From NCBI GenBank assembly GCA_030682255.1, contig JAUXOK010000011.1:1-64000 (forward strand): a DNA stretch of 64,000 bases, written 5' to 3'. This document shows positions 51,512-61,233 of the stretch, in pieces (the first letter of the stretch is position 1; each line of letters opens with the position of its first letter). This DNA is from Bacteroidota bacterium (GTDB lineage: Bacteria > Bacteroidota > Bacteroidia > NS11-12g > UBA955). Made by a program: the position numbers and the translations under genes. The notes below the pieces were generated by a model. That model was not told the DNA's origin, did not search any database, and saw only the letters and a list, made by a program, of their open reading frames with translations.

Positions 51512-51931
51512 TTACATCTGCTGACAATACATATTGATGATTTTTTTAATTTCAGTTAAGTCTTCTTTATTTTCTAGGTATCCTGATTGAAAACTGATAA
51601 TTTCGCCAGTGTTTTTTAGTTTAACATTGATTTCATACAATTGATAATTCACTTTATCTATTTGCGACCAAAGTAAAGATTTGGGTTGTTGATACAAATG
51701 AAAGCTGTATTTCATACCTTCTTCGTCTAAGATAAAGAAACATTCCCTTTTGAAAAAAGCCATCCTGTTTTTACTCATGATGATATAAAATACAAACAGA
51801 ATAGGAAAAATTAGAAATGCCCACCACAAAAATTTAGGAAAAAAATACAAACTGGTAATGATGCCAAAAATGAAGAATGTGGCCATAACAGGCGCCTCGG
51901 CTTTGTATCTATTGATTTTAAAAGATTGCAT
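51512..51931 (-). CDS. Small membrane protein with PH-like C-terminal domain
   Basis: 139 residues. Two adjacent membrane helices (about 15-31 and 36-52) are followed by a soluble part with beta-strand character (RECFFILDEEGMKYSFHLYQQPKSLLWSQIDKVNYQLYEINVKLKNTGEIISFQSG) and a final helix. The layout is like YcxB-type or bacterial PH-domain proteins, but I cannot name a family. It is a single gene between the OmpA terminator and a divergent outer-membrane gene. Confidence 0.75.
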   Translation of the reverse strand: MQSFKINRYKAEAPVMATFFIFGIITSLYFFPKFLWWAFLIFPILFVFYIIMSKNRMAFFKRECFFILDEEGMKYSFHLYQQPKSLLWSQIDKVNYQLYEINVKLKNTGEIISFQSGYLENKEDLTEIKKIINMYCQQM

Positions 51932-52008
51932 TTGGTGGCAAAATTAACCTAAAAAAATGGATTCAAAATTAAAATAAAACTAAATTGAGTTTATCAACCA
52001 CATTGACC

Positions 52009-52016
52009 TACATTTG
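52009..52016 (+). promoter_or_regulatory. Probable -7 element, near-leaderless transcript
   Basis: TACATTTG matches TAnnTTTG and ends 7 bp before the ATG at 52024. The upstream TTG (51985-51987) is 21 bp away, so the -33 is imperfect. Confidence 0.42.
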
Positions 52017-52023
52017 AAAAATA

Positions 52024-52944
52024 ATGAGAGTTAGTAAGGCGGTGAAGAAATCTAGAATTTTAAAAATATTATTTGTAATTTTTATAAGTTCAATTGCTCA
52101 AGAAATTAAAGCACAAGTAAGCGTCAGTGAAAATTCTATTCCCTATGGATTGGGAGATGGAGATGTGTTCTTTATAGCAGGGAGAGTAAAGAGATATGTT
52201 TTTGGTGAATATTCAATTCCTAGAAAGGGAATTATTTATCCAGGCATGACACTCGATGAATTAGCTATTGGGATGCGAGAATTTAAATATACAACTTTTG
52301 GCGGAGGATTAAACACCAGAACCCCTCTGTTTTATATGCTATTTAATAAGAATAAAAGCAGACTTAGAATAGCTGATGACATTGGTTTGGGATTGTTTAT
52401 TGGCAGTAATAATTTAAAAATTAATGATGATTTAACTGGTGAGGATTTAGAATTTGATAAAAACAAATCTTCAAAGCCTTCTGTCAATGTTGGTATAAAT
52501 TTACATTTGGGTTTACAAGCAACTTATAGACTTAGCAACTTGTTAGATATTGGATTTAGATTTACGCCATTTTTTGGAAAAGATTACGGCAATGGAAATG
52601 GCTCTGTAAATGCCAGTGGCAAAACTTACTCAATCACCTCAAGAATTGAACGTTTTTATCTTGAATTTCAAACAACCAGATTTGGCAAAAAGAATAAATT
52701 CAGAGATGGATATGAACACAATGGTTTTAAAACCATAAGTGTGAAATATTTGTTGCCTAAAGATTTTACCTTTAGAAACAATGGCTATGTGTTTATGTCA
52801 TACAATTCAATGAGTTTTAGACCCAAAGATACCTATGGATATGGCGAAGATAGTTCCAATGTGCCAGCAGGATATGAAAACTATGAAATTAAAAAGGGTC
52901 ACATCAGAGTTTTAAAAATTGGCATCGGATTATTGTTGTTGTAA
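52024..52944 (+). CDS. Outer-membrane beta-barrel protein, hypothetical
   Basis: 306 residues with a signal peptide (KKSRILKILFVIFISSIAQEIKAQ). The mature part consists of amphipathic strands and glycine turns (IYPGMTLDELAIGMREFKYTTFGGGLNTRTPLFYMLF, DIGLGLFIGSNNL, VGINLHLGLQATYRLSNLLDIGFRFTPFFGKDYGNGNG, YLEFQTTRFGKK, VLKIGIGLLLL). No known barrel family is recognised. It is convergent with prmC, with a 15-bp overlap at the 3' ends. Confidence 0.78.
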   Translation: MRVSKAVKKSRILKILFVIFISSIAQEIKAQVSVSENSIPYGLGDGDVFFIAGRVKRYVFGEYSIPRKGIIYPGMTLDELAIGMREFKYTTFGGGLNTRTPLFYMLFNKNKSRLRIADDIGLGLFIGSNNLKINDDLTGEDLEFDKNKSSKPSVNVGINLHLGLQATYRLSNLLDIGFRFTPFFGKDYGNGNGSVNASGKTYSITSRIERFYLEFQTTRFGKKNKFRDGYEHNGFKTISVKYLLPKDFTFRNNGYVFMSYNSMSFRPKDTYGYGEDSSNVPAGYENYEIKKGHIRVLKIGIGLLLL

Positions 52945-53763
52945 ACTTACCCTAGTAAAGCGCCATTTCCCTTGCATGTCTTGTTTCAATTCACAACTTA
53001 AACCCCAATTTTCACAATGGTTTTTGAGTTCAAATGCTGTTAATGGATTGAGTTCAAAATAGATTTTTGAACTTTTTTTTGCAAATAAATCAATGATTTT
53101 TTTGTAAAATAACAAGCCATCTTCATGGTCAACAAAAAGAGCCAAATGAGGTTCGTGGTTCAATACATGTGCTTTCATTTCTTGTGCCTCACTTTTTAAA
53201 ACATAAGGCGGATTGCTCACCACTATTTCTGGAATTGGAAAATGCCAAGTTTCTTTTAATATATCATGTTTTAAAACATGGATGTCTAAATTCAGATTGT
53301 CAGCATTCTGTTGCGCTATTTTGATTGCACCTTCAGACAAGTCTGTTGCAATAATTGATGTGTTTTTAAAATGGTTTTTTAAAGCCAATGCAATGCAGGC
53401 ACTTCCTGTGCAAATATCAGCTATGCTTGAAATGTTTAGATTTTCTGATGCTATGATCCAATTCACCAATTCTTCGGTTTCGGGTCTAGGTATCAAAACA
53501 TGTTGGTTAACACTGATTTTTAATCCGCAAAACCATTCATGCCCAAGGATGTATTGCAAGGGTTTGTGATTAAAAAGGTTATTTAAATCCAGATTGAGTG
53601 ATTTTTCATGATCAAAATTTTTGTCAGGATAAAGCAGTAATTCTTTGGAAGAAATAGCATATTTTTCTTCAAAAAGTCTTTTAATAATAGCTTTTATTTC
53701 TTCAACATCTCCAAGAGAGTTTAAAGTTTGAAGCGCCAACAAATAAGCTTGAAGAATGGTCAA
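52930..53763 (-). CDS. prmC: Peptide chain release factor N5-glutamine methyltransferase
   Basis: PrmC methylates the glutamine of the GGQ motif in release factors RF1 and RF2, which is needed for efficient termination. 277 residues: a helical N-terminal domain (QAYLLALQTLNSLGDVEEIKAIIKRLFEEKY), HKPLQYILGHEWFCGLKISVNQHVLIPRPETEELV, the SAM-binding IADICTGSACIALALKNHF, and the catalytic NPPYVLKSEAQEM. Length is normal. It lies 2 bp after a glycosyltransferase gene, together with a methyltransferase gene upstream. Confidence 0.95.
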   Translation of the reverse strand: MTILQAYLLALQTLNSLGDVEEIKAIIKRLFEEKYAISSKELLLYPDKNFDHEKSLNLDLNNLFNHKPLQYILGHEWFCGLKISVNQHVLIPRPETEELVNWIIASENLNISSIADICTGSACIALALKNHFKNTSIIATDLSEGAIKIAQQNADNLNLDIHVLKHDILKETWHFPIPEIVVSNPPYVLKSEAQEMKAHVLNHEPHLALFVDHEDGLLFYKKIIDLFAKKSSKIYFELNPLTAFELKNHCENWGLSCELKQDMQGKWRFTRVSLQQQ

Positions 53764-53765
53764 AA

Positions 53766-54500
53766 TTAAAAGTAAGTTTTTCTAATTTTTAATAATTCTA
53801 AGGGTAATTTAAAAGTGTATGACCAAGATATTTTTGAGTCGCCTTTTTCAATCCATTGTCTCAATGGCACTTCGATGATTTGTTGTAAGCATTTTTCGTG
53901 ACCATAAAAATTAATGAAACGAGCAAAAAGTTCAACATCAAACATCCATGAGCTTACAAATGGTTTGTTGAATAATAAATCGATGTGTTTTTTGTTAATT
54001 ATTTTGGCACCACACTGCGTGTCATAAACTGGCAATTTTAATATCCTTGAAGTTAATGTACCAATAATTCTACTTAAGTAATGTCTAAATTCATTTCTAA
54101 CAATTTTGCTCCCCAATCTGTTTATGCGCGAACCAATCATCATATCAAAGGTTTTATCTTTTGGAATAAATTCAAAAAAGTAGTTAATTTCCTCAAGTTG
54201 TGTTGAAAAATCTGCATCAAAATAACCTACCCATTCAAGCTCATTGTGTTGAGATAAATGTAACATTCCCAAACGAACTGCTTCGGCTTTTCCGCCATTT
54301 TGAATACAATTTAATACATCGATTTGTAAAGGTAATTCGGCAGCTATTTTTTCAATAATCTCTATGGTATTATCAGTACTTCCATCATTCACCAATAAAA
54401 CTTTGATGTGTTGATTGTCTTTTAAAAAACTAATCAAATAGTTGGTGTCCAATCTTTTGGCTTCGTTATAACACGGTATTATGATGCCAATGGTTTGCAT
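53766..54500 (-). CDS. Family 2 glycosyltransferase, dolichyl-phosphate-sugar synthase-like
   Basis: 244 residues. GT-A fold with TIGIIIPCYNEAKRLD at 3-18, VLLVNDGSTDNTIEII at about 35-50, VGYFDADFSTQLEEI with the DAD metal site, and YDTQCGAKIINKKHIDLLF, the DTQCG segment typical of the DPM1/DPG synthase-like group. No membrane helices at the end. It probably transfers a sugar to a polyprenyl phosphate. Its first 22 bases overlap the methyltransferase gene. Confidence 0.9.
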   Translation of the reverse strand: MQTIGIIIPCYNEAKRLDTNYLISFLKDNQHIKVLLVNDGSTDNTIEIIEKIAAELPLQIDVLNCIQNGGKAEAVRLGMLHLSQHNELEWVGYFDADFSTQLEEINYFFEFIPKDKTFDMMIGSRINRLGSKIVRNEFRHYLSRIIGTLTSRILKLPVYDTQCGAKIINKKHIDLLFNKPFVSSWMFDVELFARFINFYGHEKCLQQIIEVPLRQWIEKGDSKISWSYTFKLPLELLKIRKTYF

Positions 54501-55267
54501 GTTGCAAAGTTTGATAAACCTGGCATTTTAATGCCTATTTTTGATAATAAACGCATGATTTTATAATCCAATAACAAAACTGAGGTAATTAAACGTGTCT
54601 TAAATTTACTGCCATTCCATTCTACTAGTCCCGTAGTTTCTTTAATTGGTTTTATCCTTTCTTTGGTTTTTTGAATCCATCTAGGTAACAATAAGGAAGT
54701 GAAAAAATAACCAAGTTTCAGCGTTTGCATGCCAGCTTGTTCAATATGGTTTTTTAGCATAGCATTATCGTATCTGCGGTAGTGACCCAAAAACACATCA
54801 TGAGAAGCAAATAATGATTGAAATGCAGGAACAGAAATAATGAAAATAGTATCTTTTGTAATAAATGGGTATTGACAAACCATTTTTAAAAATTCAATAT
54901 CATTTTCAATATGTTCAATAACATCCATCAAAAAAACAACGCTAATTTTGCCATTATAATTGTCTTTTAAATCATCCAATGTTTTAAAGAATTTAATAGC
55001 AGGATTTTCTTGATTAAGTTTTTCTAAAAGGGGAGGTTCAAAATTAATGTCTACACCAAAAAAAGGCACATTCAATGGATTTAATTGATGAAAAGAATTG
55101 ATAAAAAAACTATCGCCACATCCTAAATCTAAAAAACCTTCGATATTTGATAAGTTTTGTTGTCTAAAAATATCATTGGCTACTTTCAAACGCGCAAGTT
55201 CCCATGGATGTCTGTTTACTACTTGTTCCTCTCTTGCATTTAATTCTCTTAAATCCATAAAGGGCAA
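54479..55267 (-). CDS. Class I SAM-dependent methyltransferase
   Basis: 262 residues. SAM-binding motif I is FLDLGCGDSFFINSF at about 41-55; VFFGVDINFEPP-type FFGVDINFEPPLLEKL follows, then VFLMDVIEHIENDIEFL (motif with DVIEH) and the post-motif FLGHYRRYDNAMLKNHIEQAGM, a pattern seen in ubiquinone- and lipid-glycan-linked methyltransferases. Paired with a polyprenyl-phosphate glycosyltransferase gene by overlap, so the substrate may be a lipid-linked sugar; that is inference. Confidence 0.87.
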   Translation of the reverse strand: MPFMDLRELNAREEQVVNRHPWELARLKVANDIFRQQNLSNIEGFLDLGCGDSFFINSFHQLNPLNVPFFGVDINFEPPLLEKLNQENPAIKFFKTLDDLKDNYNGKISVVFLMDVIEHIENDIEFLKMVCQYPFITKDTIFIISVPAFQSLFASHDVFLGHYRRYDNAMLKNHIEQAGMQTLKLGYFFTSLLLPRWIQKTKERIKPIKETTGLVEWNGSKFKTRLITSVLLLDYKIMRLLSKIGIKMPGLSNFATCKPLAS

Positions 55268-55303
55268 AAATAATGAATTACTTTAAATATGAAGTATAAT
55301 GAT

Positions 55304-57799
55304 TTAAAATTGACCAACAATACGTGCATTGAGTAATCTGCCTGTTAAATAGTTTGGCACACCGAAAGTATTGTTGCTAAAATCTTTAACCCAAATATAT
55401 GAAATCACATTGTTAATTTGTAAAAGGTTATATATATCAACTCCAACCCAAAGTCTTTTGATACTTCCAGGTTTAATCTTGGTTTTTTGTCCGCCAATAA
55501 TTACTTTACTAAAACCAATATCCACTCTTTTATATGCTGGAATATAATTGCCTTCTTTATATCGAGCTGTTCCACCTAAATAATAGGGCAAGCCGCTACC
55601 AAAGCTTAACATCATATGCATTCTGAAATCGGGATTGGTTTTTAATTCGTCTTGAAACATGATAGAAGCACTTACTCTTCTGTCGGTAGGCCTTCTTAAC
55701 AATGGGCTTTCTGTTACCACGCTATCTACTAAATATTTAATGATTTCATCAGTTTTTAATATACTTAAGGTAAACCAACTTTCTAAACCTTTTATAAATT
55801 CACCATTTACACGGGCATCCACACCAGCCGCATAGCCTCTCGCTGTATTATCGGCATAATATCTAATTCTAACATTATCCAAAATGTAGGGCACCATATA
55901 ATCTAATTGCTTATAATACGATTCTGCAAAAAATTTAAATGGTCGTCCAAATTTTTTGAAGGAAAATTCAATGCCTGCAACGGAATGTATGCTTCTTTGA
56001 GCTTTTAATGAGGTATTAACTTGTCCATCAAAATTTCTCATTTCACGATAAAAGGGCGCTTGATAATAATATCCAAAAGCGGCTTTTAATAAGATATTTT
56101 TTTTATATTTGATAGAGTCATTGTCTAATTTAGCTACTTTAGAGTTATATGATTTATTGGGTTCGAAATGCAATTGAAAACGAGGAGAAAACAAAGATTG
56201 TTCGTTCAAAGTAGAATATAAATATCTAAGACCAGAAGTAATAGACCATTGATTTACCTTGCCAAATCCTTGCTGATATTGTGTGAAAGCAGAATAGCGT
56301 TGATTGGTAATTTTTGTTCTTGAGTTAATGTAGTCAATAAGCTTTATTTCAGAAATGCTGCCATTGGGATTGATATTATACCCACTGGAATCGCTATATC
56401 GCCATTCTTTAAAACGATCTTCTATGTTTTCTAACTGATATTTGGCACCCCATAACCATTTAGCCGATTTGCCAGCTATTCTAAGTTTTTTGGAACCTTG
56501 AATGGCTCCATTAATGACATTGAAATATAAATCATTTCTTGCATGATTGATAAAATAACCGAATCCTAATAAGTTTCGAACATCACCAAATCCTGCAGAA
56601 CCCAAACTGTTGTTTACATCATAAATTTCATAAGCTCCTTGAATGTCAAAATGTTCTCGCTCATTGGATGAATAAGCGGATACCATGATTTTTAATTCGT
56701 TGGAAAACTTGTTTTTTACAAAAGACAAAGCACCCATTCCACTGTTGTAATCAACAATTTCTTGGCCATCCATCCCAATTCTTAATCTCAATGCACTTTG
56801 AAGTGTCCCAAAGGATGTTTCTTGATATTCGGGAGCAAATAAAAATCTGTTTTGAGCATAATTAGCTAAAAACTCTAATCGAGAAAACCGATTGAAATGG
56901 TAAGTAATTAAAGATTGAATATCCCCAAATCTTGATTTATATAAACCTTGGGCATCTAATGAATTTAAGACATTGCGATTAGCTCTGTATCTAGCTCCAA
57001 TTAAATAAGTGACACGAATCGAATCATTTCTGCCAACTCTTTTGTTGCTTTTTATAACGCCTTCTGTGTATAATGAAGAGCCTAAAACACCAATTTGAAA
57101 ACCAGAGGCAAAAGTTTTTGGTGATCTATAACTGACATCTAATACCGATGAGAGCTTGTCGCCATATCTAGCTTCGAAACCACCTGCTGAGAAACTTAAT
57201 TGACTAACTAAGTCTGGGTTTATGAAACTTAAGCCTTCTTGCTGCCCACTTCTAACTAACTGTGGGCGATATACTTCAATATCATTGACATATATCAGGT
57301 TTTCATCATAACTACCACCCCTTACATTGTATTGTGAGCTTAATTCATTGTTGGAAGAAACCCCAGGCAATGATTTAACATAATCAGAAAAATCACCTGT
57401 TAAACTTGGCCTAGTGTCCATGGGTTTAATTTGAATGATAGTGCCTGGTTCATCTTGCTTTTTAACGGTAAATGTAATATTCGAAATGTTAAAAGTATCA
57501 GAAACCATGAAAATATTCAGTTGCATGGCTTCGTCTTCAAATAGTTTGGGTATGCTATGAAAAGCAGTCCGATAACCTTTGATTTCAAATTTTAAGGTAT
57601 TTTTTTTGCCATTAACATAAGGAATGCGATATTGTCCTGAACTGTCATTCGTTATTTCACTGCCATTAGCTATGTTAGTTACTCTAACATGGTTGAGGCT
57701 TTTATTTTGTTCGTTATAAACAGTGCCAAAAATATAAGTTTGTGCAAAGCCATTGCTGGTAAATAACACAAAGTAGATTAAAAGGCGTATTTTTTTCAA
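55304..57799 (-). CDS. TonB-dependent receptor with carboxypeptidase-like regulatory domain
   Basis: 831 residues: a signal peptide (LLIYFVLFTSNGFAQ), an N-terminal CarboxypepD_reg-like domain (IFGTVYNEQNKSLNHVRVTNIANGSEITNDSSGQYRIPY), a plug domain (GDFSDYVKSLPGVSSNNELSSQYNVRGGSYDENLIYVNDIEVYRP), and a 22-strand-type barrel ending in TGRLLNARIVGQF with the terminal Phe. It takes up an unknown large ligand using TonB; two TonB genes are in the window. No SusD-like partner is adjacent, so it is not a polysaccharide-utilisation pair. Length is on the long-normal side. Confidence 0.93.
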   Translation of the reverse strand: MKKIRLLIYFVLFTSNGFAQTYIFGTVYNEQNKSLNHVRVTNIANGSEITNDSSGQYRIPYVNGKKNTLKFEIKGYRTAFHSIPKLFEDEAMQLNIFMVSDTFNISNITFTVKKQDEPGTIIQIKPMDTRPSLTGDFSDYVKSLPGVSSNNELSSQYNVRGGSYDENLIYVNDIEVYRPQLVRSGQQEGLSFINPDLVSQLSFSAGGFEARYGDKLSSVLDVSYRSPKTFASGFQIGVLGSSLYTEGVIKSNKRVGRNDSIRVTYLIGARYRANRNVLNSLDAQGLYKSRFGDIQSLITYHFNRFSRLEFLANYAQNRFLFAPEYQETSFGTLQSALRLRIGMDGQEIVDYNSGMGALSFVKNKFSNELKIMVSAYSSNEREHFDIQGAYEIYDVNNSLGSAGFGDVRNLLGFGYFINHARNDLYFNVINGAIQGSKKLRIAGKSAKWLWGAKYQLENIEDRFKEWRYSDSSGYNINPNGSISEIKLIDYINSRTKITNQRYSAFTQYQQGFGKVNQWSITSGLRYLYSTLNEQSLFSPRFQLHFEPNKSYNSKVAKLDNDSIKYKKNILLKAAFGYYYQAPFYREMRNFDGQVNTSLKAQRSIHSVAGIEFSFKKFGRPFKFFAESYYKQLDYMVPYILDNVRIRYYADNTARGYAAGVDARVNGEFIKGLESWFTLSILKTDEIIKYLVDSVVTESPLLRRPTDRRVSASIMFQDELKTNPDFRMHMMLSFGSGLPYYLGGTARYKEGNYIPAYKRVDIGFSKVIIGGQKTKIKPGSIKRLWVGVDIYNLLQINNVISYIWVKDFSNNTFGVPNYLTGRLLNARIVGQF

Positions 57800-57829
57800 A
57801 GATATAAGCTAAACGTAAAAGACTAAATT

Positions 57830-58477
57830 TTATTGTTTCAGAAGTTTGATGGTTTCTAAAGGATTTTTTGAAGAAAAAACGGTATTACCTGCTACTAAAA
57901 CTGTGGCACCTGTATCTAATAGTTTTTTGTAATTATCTATAGTAACCCCACCATCTATCTCAATTTCAAAAGATACTTGGTGTTTGTTTTGCATGTTTTT
58001 TAGTTGTTCAATTTTTCTATAGGTATTTTCAATAAATTTTTGGCCTCCAAATCCTGGATTAACACTCATTAAGCAAATCAAATCAATATCGCCCATCAAA
58101 TCTTCTAATTGATTGACATTGGTATGTGGATTGACCGCAACACCAGCCTTCATGCCAGCTTGTTTGATGGCTTGCAAACTGCGATGAAGATGAGGGCAGG
58201 CTTCGATATGTACGGATAAAACATTAGCACCAGCCTCAGCAAAAGTTGAAATATATTGGTCGGGATTCACAATCATCAAATGAACATCTAATGTTTTTTT
58301 GGCATGTTTTTGCAACGCTTTTAAAACAGGAAATCCAAAAGAAATATTGGGTACAAATACACCGTCCATTATGTCGACATGAAACCAATCTGCTTCACTT
58401 TGGTTTATCATTTCAATATCTCTTTGCAAGTTGCCAAAGTCGGCAGACAAGACACTCGGTGCTATTTTATGTGACAT
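57830..58477 (-). CDS. rpe: Ribulose-phosphate 3-epimerase
   Basis: Rpe interconverts D-ribulose 5-phosphate and D-xylulose 5-phosphate in the pentose phosphate pathway. 215 residues in a TIM barrel with IAPSVLSADFGNL, the metal-binding FHVDIMDGVFVPNISFGF, LDVHLMIVNPDQY, CLMSVNPGFGGQKFIENTYRKI and the phosphate-binding EIDGGVTIDNYKKLLDTGATVLVAGNTVF. All standard. It is divergent from the M28 peptidase gene, with 95 bp between the starts. Confidence 0.97.
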   Translation of the reverse strand: MSHKIAPSVLSADFGNLQRDIEMINQSEADWFHVDIMDGVFVPNISFGFPVLKALQKHAKKTLDVHLMIVNPDQYISTFAEAGANVLSVHIEACPHLHRSLQAIKQAGMKAGVAVNPHTNVNQLEDLMGDIDLICLMSVNPGFGGQKFIENTYRKIEQLKNMQNKHQVSFEIEIDGGVTIDNYKKLLDTGATVLVAGNTVFSSKNPLETIKLLKQ

Positions 58478-58546
58478 GCTGCGAAATTAAAGTTTATTTT
58501 TTAATTGTTGGAGTATTTGCTTTGCTATTTTATAATGGGCTTAACT

Positions 58547-58554
58547 TATATTTG
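58547..58554 (+). promoter_or_regulatory. Probable -7 element of the M28 peptidase operon
   Basis: TATATTTG ends 18 bp before the ATG at 58573. A TTTG at 58521-58524 lies 22 bp upstream, longer than the usual 19. Confidence 0.42.
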
Positions 58555-58572
58555 CAAAAAAATTACCTAAAC

Positions 58573-60264
58573 ATGCGTTTTACCTTTATTCTATTCTATT
58601 TATTGTTCGTTACACCTCTTTTTGCCCAAAACAAAGAGGATATAAAATCTACTTTTAAGAAAGACATTTCTTATTTAGCCTCTGATGCTCTAGAAGGACG
58701 ACTGACAGGTTCTGATGGTGAGCTAAAGTCATCCATGTATATTGCCGATGAGTTTAAAAAATTAAATTTAACTCCCAAAGGTGATAATGGCACTTTTTTG
58801 CAAAATTTTTCTATTATCAGACTTAGAATCAATCAAAACCAAGAACCTTTGATGATTAAAACAACTCAAAATATTATTTTTGGATTAAATCCAGCTAAAG
58901 GCGAGTTTTACCCTTTGTCATACAGTTGCAATCAGGATAGTTTAAATTTTCATCCTGTTGTAAACGTTGGTTATGGTATTGTTGCTCCTGAGTTAAATCA
59001 AAATGATTATTCAGATAGCTTGAATATCAAAGGCAAAATATTCATCATTAGATTAGGTAGTCCTGAATCCAATGTGCCTCATTCTAAATACTCACCATAC
59101 GAGGGTCTGGCATATAAAGTAAATACTGCTATCAAATATGGTGCAAGAGGTGTTATTTTTATTCGAACCGATACTTTTACCCAACACCCAAGTGGACAAT
59201 TGGATAGAAATATTAAGTCAACTAATATTCCTGTTTTATATGCCAAATTATACCAAGAATTTTTTTTAGATGGTGAGTTGGTAACCTTCAAAGTTAAAAT
59301 AGCACAATTAAATGCTGAGGCGCATAATGTGATAGGTTTTATTAACAACAAGAAAGCCAAAACAATTGTAATTGGCGCACATCAAGATCATTTAGGATAC
59401 AATGAATACGGAGGCAGCAGAGAGCCAAATAGCGGTAAAATTCACAATGGTGCAGACGACAATGCAAGTGGTGTAGCGATGATGATGCAATTGATGCGAA
59501 AAATCAAAAAGACAAGAAAGTTTAAAAAAGCCAATTATCTTTTCATTGCATTTAGTGGCGAAGAACAAGGTTTATTAGGTTCAAATTATTTTGTCAATCA
59601 TCCTACTATAGATTTAAAATCTATCAAATACATGCTTAATTTTGATATGGTAGGTAGATTAGATTCTAACAAAAAGACATTGATGATTTATGGCGTTGGA
59701 ACTAGTCCTGATTGGAAGAAAGGCCTTGATAAAAGCAAAACAGACACTACGATTCTTAAGGTTAAAACAAGTGAATCTGGTACAGGAAGTTCCGACCACA
59801 CAAGTTTTTATTACAACAAAATTCCTGTTTTACATTATTTTACTGGTCAACATAGTGACTATCACAAACCATCAGATGATGAACACCTCATCAATTATGA
59901 AGGTATGTACCTTTGCTACAACCATGTTTTAACATTGATGAATGCTGTTAATAAAACCAAAGATTTTACATTTACACCCACTAAGGCAGAAGCAACAGGT
60001 AGAATGAGTTTCAAAGTTAAGTTAGGTATCATGCCCGATTATGCTTTTGATGGACCAGGAGTAAAAGCAGATGGCGTTAATATGGGAGGAGTGGCAGAAA
60101 AAGCAGGTTTATTAAAAAATGACATCATTACCAAATTAGGCAATTATCAAATTACTACCATGCAAGATTATATGACAGCTTTAAGTTCATTAAATCCAGG
60201 CGACAAAGCTGAGGTTGTTATTAAAAGAGGCAATGAAACTATTATTTTAAATGCACAATTTTAA
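58573..60264 (+). CDS. Secreted M28 family aminopeptidase with PDZ domain
   Basis: 563 residues from the ATG at 58573, where the signal peptide MRFTFILFYLLFVTPLFAQ begins; the longer open frame upstream crosses the rpe gene. Then a PA (protease-associated) insert (about 150-240, GYGIVAPELN...GKIFIIRLGSP) and the M28 zinc peptidase: IGAHQDHLGYN (His and Asp), HNGADDNASGVAMM (Asp), AFSGEEQGLLGSNYF (catalytic Glu pair), NFDMVGRL and HYFTGQHSDYHKPSDD (His). A PDZ domain (about 480-560, GGVAEKAGLLKNDIITKLGNYQI) ends it. It trims N-terminal residues outside the cytoplasm. Confidence 0.93.
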   Translation: MRFTFILFYLLFVTPLFAQNKEDIKSTFKKDISYLASDALEGRLTGSDGELKSSMYIADEFKKLNLTPKGDNGTFLQNFSIIRLRINQNQEPLMIKTTQNIIFGLNPAKGEFYPLSYSCNQDSLNFHPVVNVGYGIVAPELNQNDYSDSLNIKGKIFIIRLGSPESNVPHSKYSPYEGLAYKVNTAIKYGARGVIFIRTDTFTQHPSGQLDRNIKSTNIPVLYAKLYQEFFLDGELVTFKVKIAQLNAEAHNVIGFINNKKAKTIVIGAHQDHLGYNEYGGSREPNSGKIHNGADDNASGVAMMMQLMRKIKKTRKFKKANYLFIAFSGEEQGLLGSNYFVNHPTIDLKSIKYMLNFDMVGRLDSNKKTLMIYGVGTSPDWKKGLDKSKTDTTILKVKTSESGTGSSDHTSFYYNKIPVLHYFTGQHSDYHKPSDDEHLINYEGMYLCYNHVLTLMNAVNKTKDFTFTPTKAEATGRMSFKVKLGIMPDYAFDGPGVKADGVNMGGVAEKAGLLKNDIITKLGNYQITTMQDYMTALSSLNPGDKAEVVIKRGNETIILNAQF

Positions 60265-60267
60265 GAT

Positions 60268-61221
60268 ATGAAAATAATAGATCATATTAAATCCTCGCAA
60301 AAAACACTTTTCTCATTCGAGATATTACCACCTTTGAAAGGCGATAGCATTGATAGCATTTATCATGGCATCGACCCCTTGATGGAGTTTAAACCTTCTT
60401 TCATAGATGTTACATACCACCGAGAAGAGTACATAGAAAAAAAACGTTCTGATGGTTCGTTTACCAAAGTGCCAACTAAAAAAAGACCAGGCACCGTTGC
60501 TATCTGTGCTGCCTTGATGCACAAATATCGCATTGATGCAGTGCCACATATTATTTGTGGTGGATTTACCAAAGACGACACAGAAAACGCCTTAATTGAT
60601 TTAAATTTTTTAGGCATAGACAATGTTTTGGCTTTAAGGGGTGACAATGCCAAAAATGAAAGTATGTTTGTGCCAGAGGTGGGTGGTAATGCTAATTCTT
60701 TGGAATTAATTCATCAAATTAAAAACATGAACAATGGTATTTATATTGACGAAGAACTTACTAATGCCAATGTTACTAATTTTTGTATTGGAGCCGCTGG
60801 TTATCCTGAAAAACATCATGATGCACCCAATATGAAAAATGATTTAAAGTTCTTAAAACGCAAAGTAGAATCAGGTGCTGAATTTATTGTTACTCAAATG
60901 TTTTTCGACAATCAAAAGTATTTTGATTTTGTAGCTCGATGCAGAGAAAATGACATACATGTGCCTATTATTCCAGGGGTAAAACCTCTTACTAGTAAAA
61001 GTCAATTGCATATTTTAGCTAAATTGTTTCATATCGATATTCCTGATGCATTAACCGATGAAGTAGAAAATGCCAAGTCTACGGATGCAATTAAACAAAT
61101 TGGTGTGGAATGGTGTGCAGAACAATGCAAGGAATTAATAGCAGCTAAAGTTCCCGTTCTACATTTTTATACCATGGGCAAAAGCGAAGCCACACGCAAA
61201 ATTTGCGAGAAAGTATTTTAA
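60268..61221 (+). CDS. metF: Methylenetetrahydrofolate reductase
   Basis: MetF reduces 5,10-methylene-tetrahydrofolate to 5-methyl-tetrahydrofolate with FAD, supplying methyl groups for methionine. 317 residues: FSFEILPPLKGD at 15-26, FIDVTYHRE, HIICGGFTKDDTENALIDLNFLGIDNVLALRGD, FCIGAAGYPEKHHDAPN, and GAEFIVTQMFFDNQKYFDFV, all conserved FAD- and folate-site segments. Bacteroidota members carry the same length. It starts 3 bp after the M28 gene and is followed 12 bp later by rsgA. Confidence 0.96.
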   Translation: MKIIDHIKSSQKTLFSFEILPPLKGDSIDSIYHGIDPLMEFKPSFIDVTYHREEYIEKKRSDGSFTKVPTKKRPGTVAICAALMHKYRIDAVPHIICGGFTKDDTENALIDLNFLGIDNVLALRGDNAKNESMFVPEVGGNANSLELIHQIKNMNNGIYIDEELTNANVTNFCIGAAGYPEKHHDAPNMKNDLKFLKRKVESGAEFIVTQMFFDNQKYFDFVARCRENDIHVPIIPGVKPLTSKSQLHILAKLFHIDIPDALTDEVENAKSTDAIKQIGVEWCAEQCKELIAAKVPVLHFYTMGKSEATRKICEKVF

Positions 61222-61233
61222 TACACCATTGTT

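Noticed and set aside
55304-57799. SusC of a polysaccharide utilisation locus
   Set aside because: No SusD-like, glycoside hydrolase or sensor gene is next to it; the neighbours are rpe and a methyltransferase.
58246-58572. N-terminal extension of the M28 peptidase
   Set aside because: It overlaps the rpe coding region on the other strand, and the signal peptide begins only at 58573.
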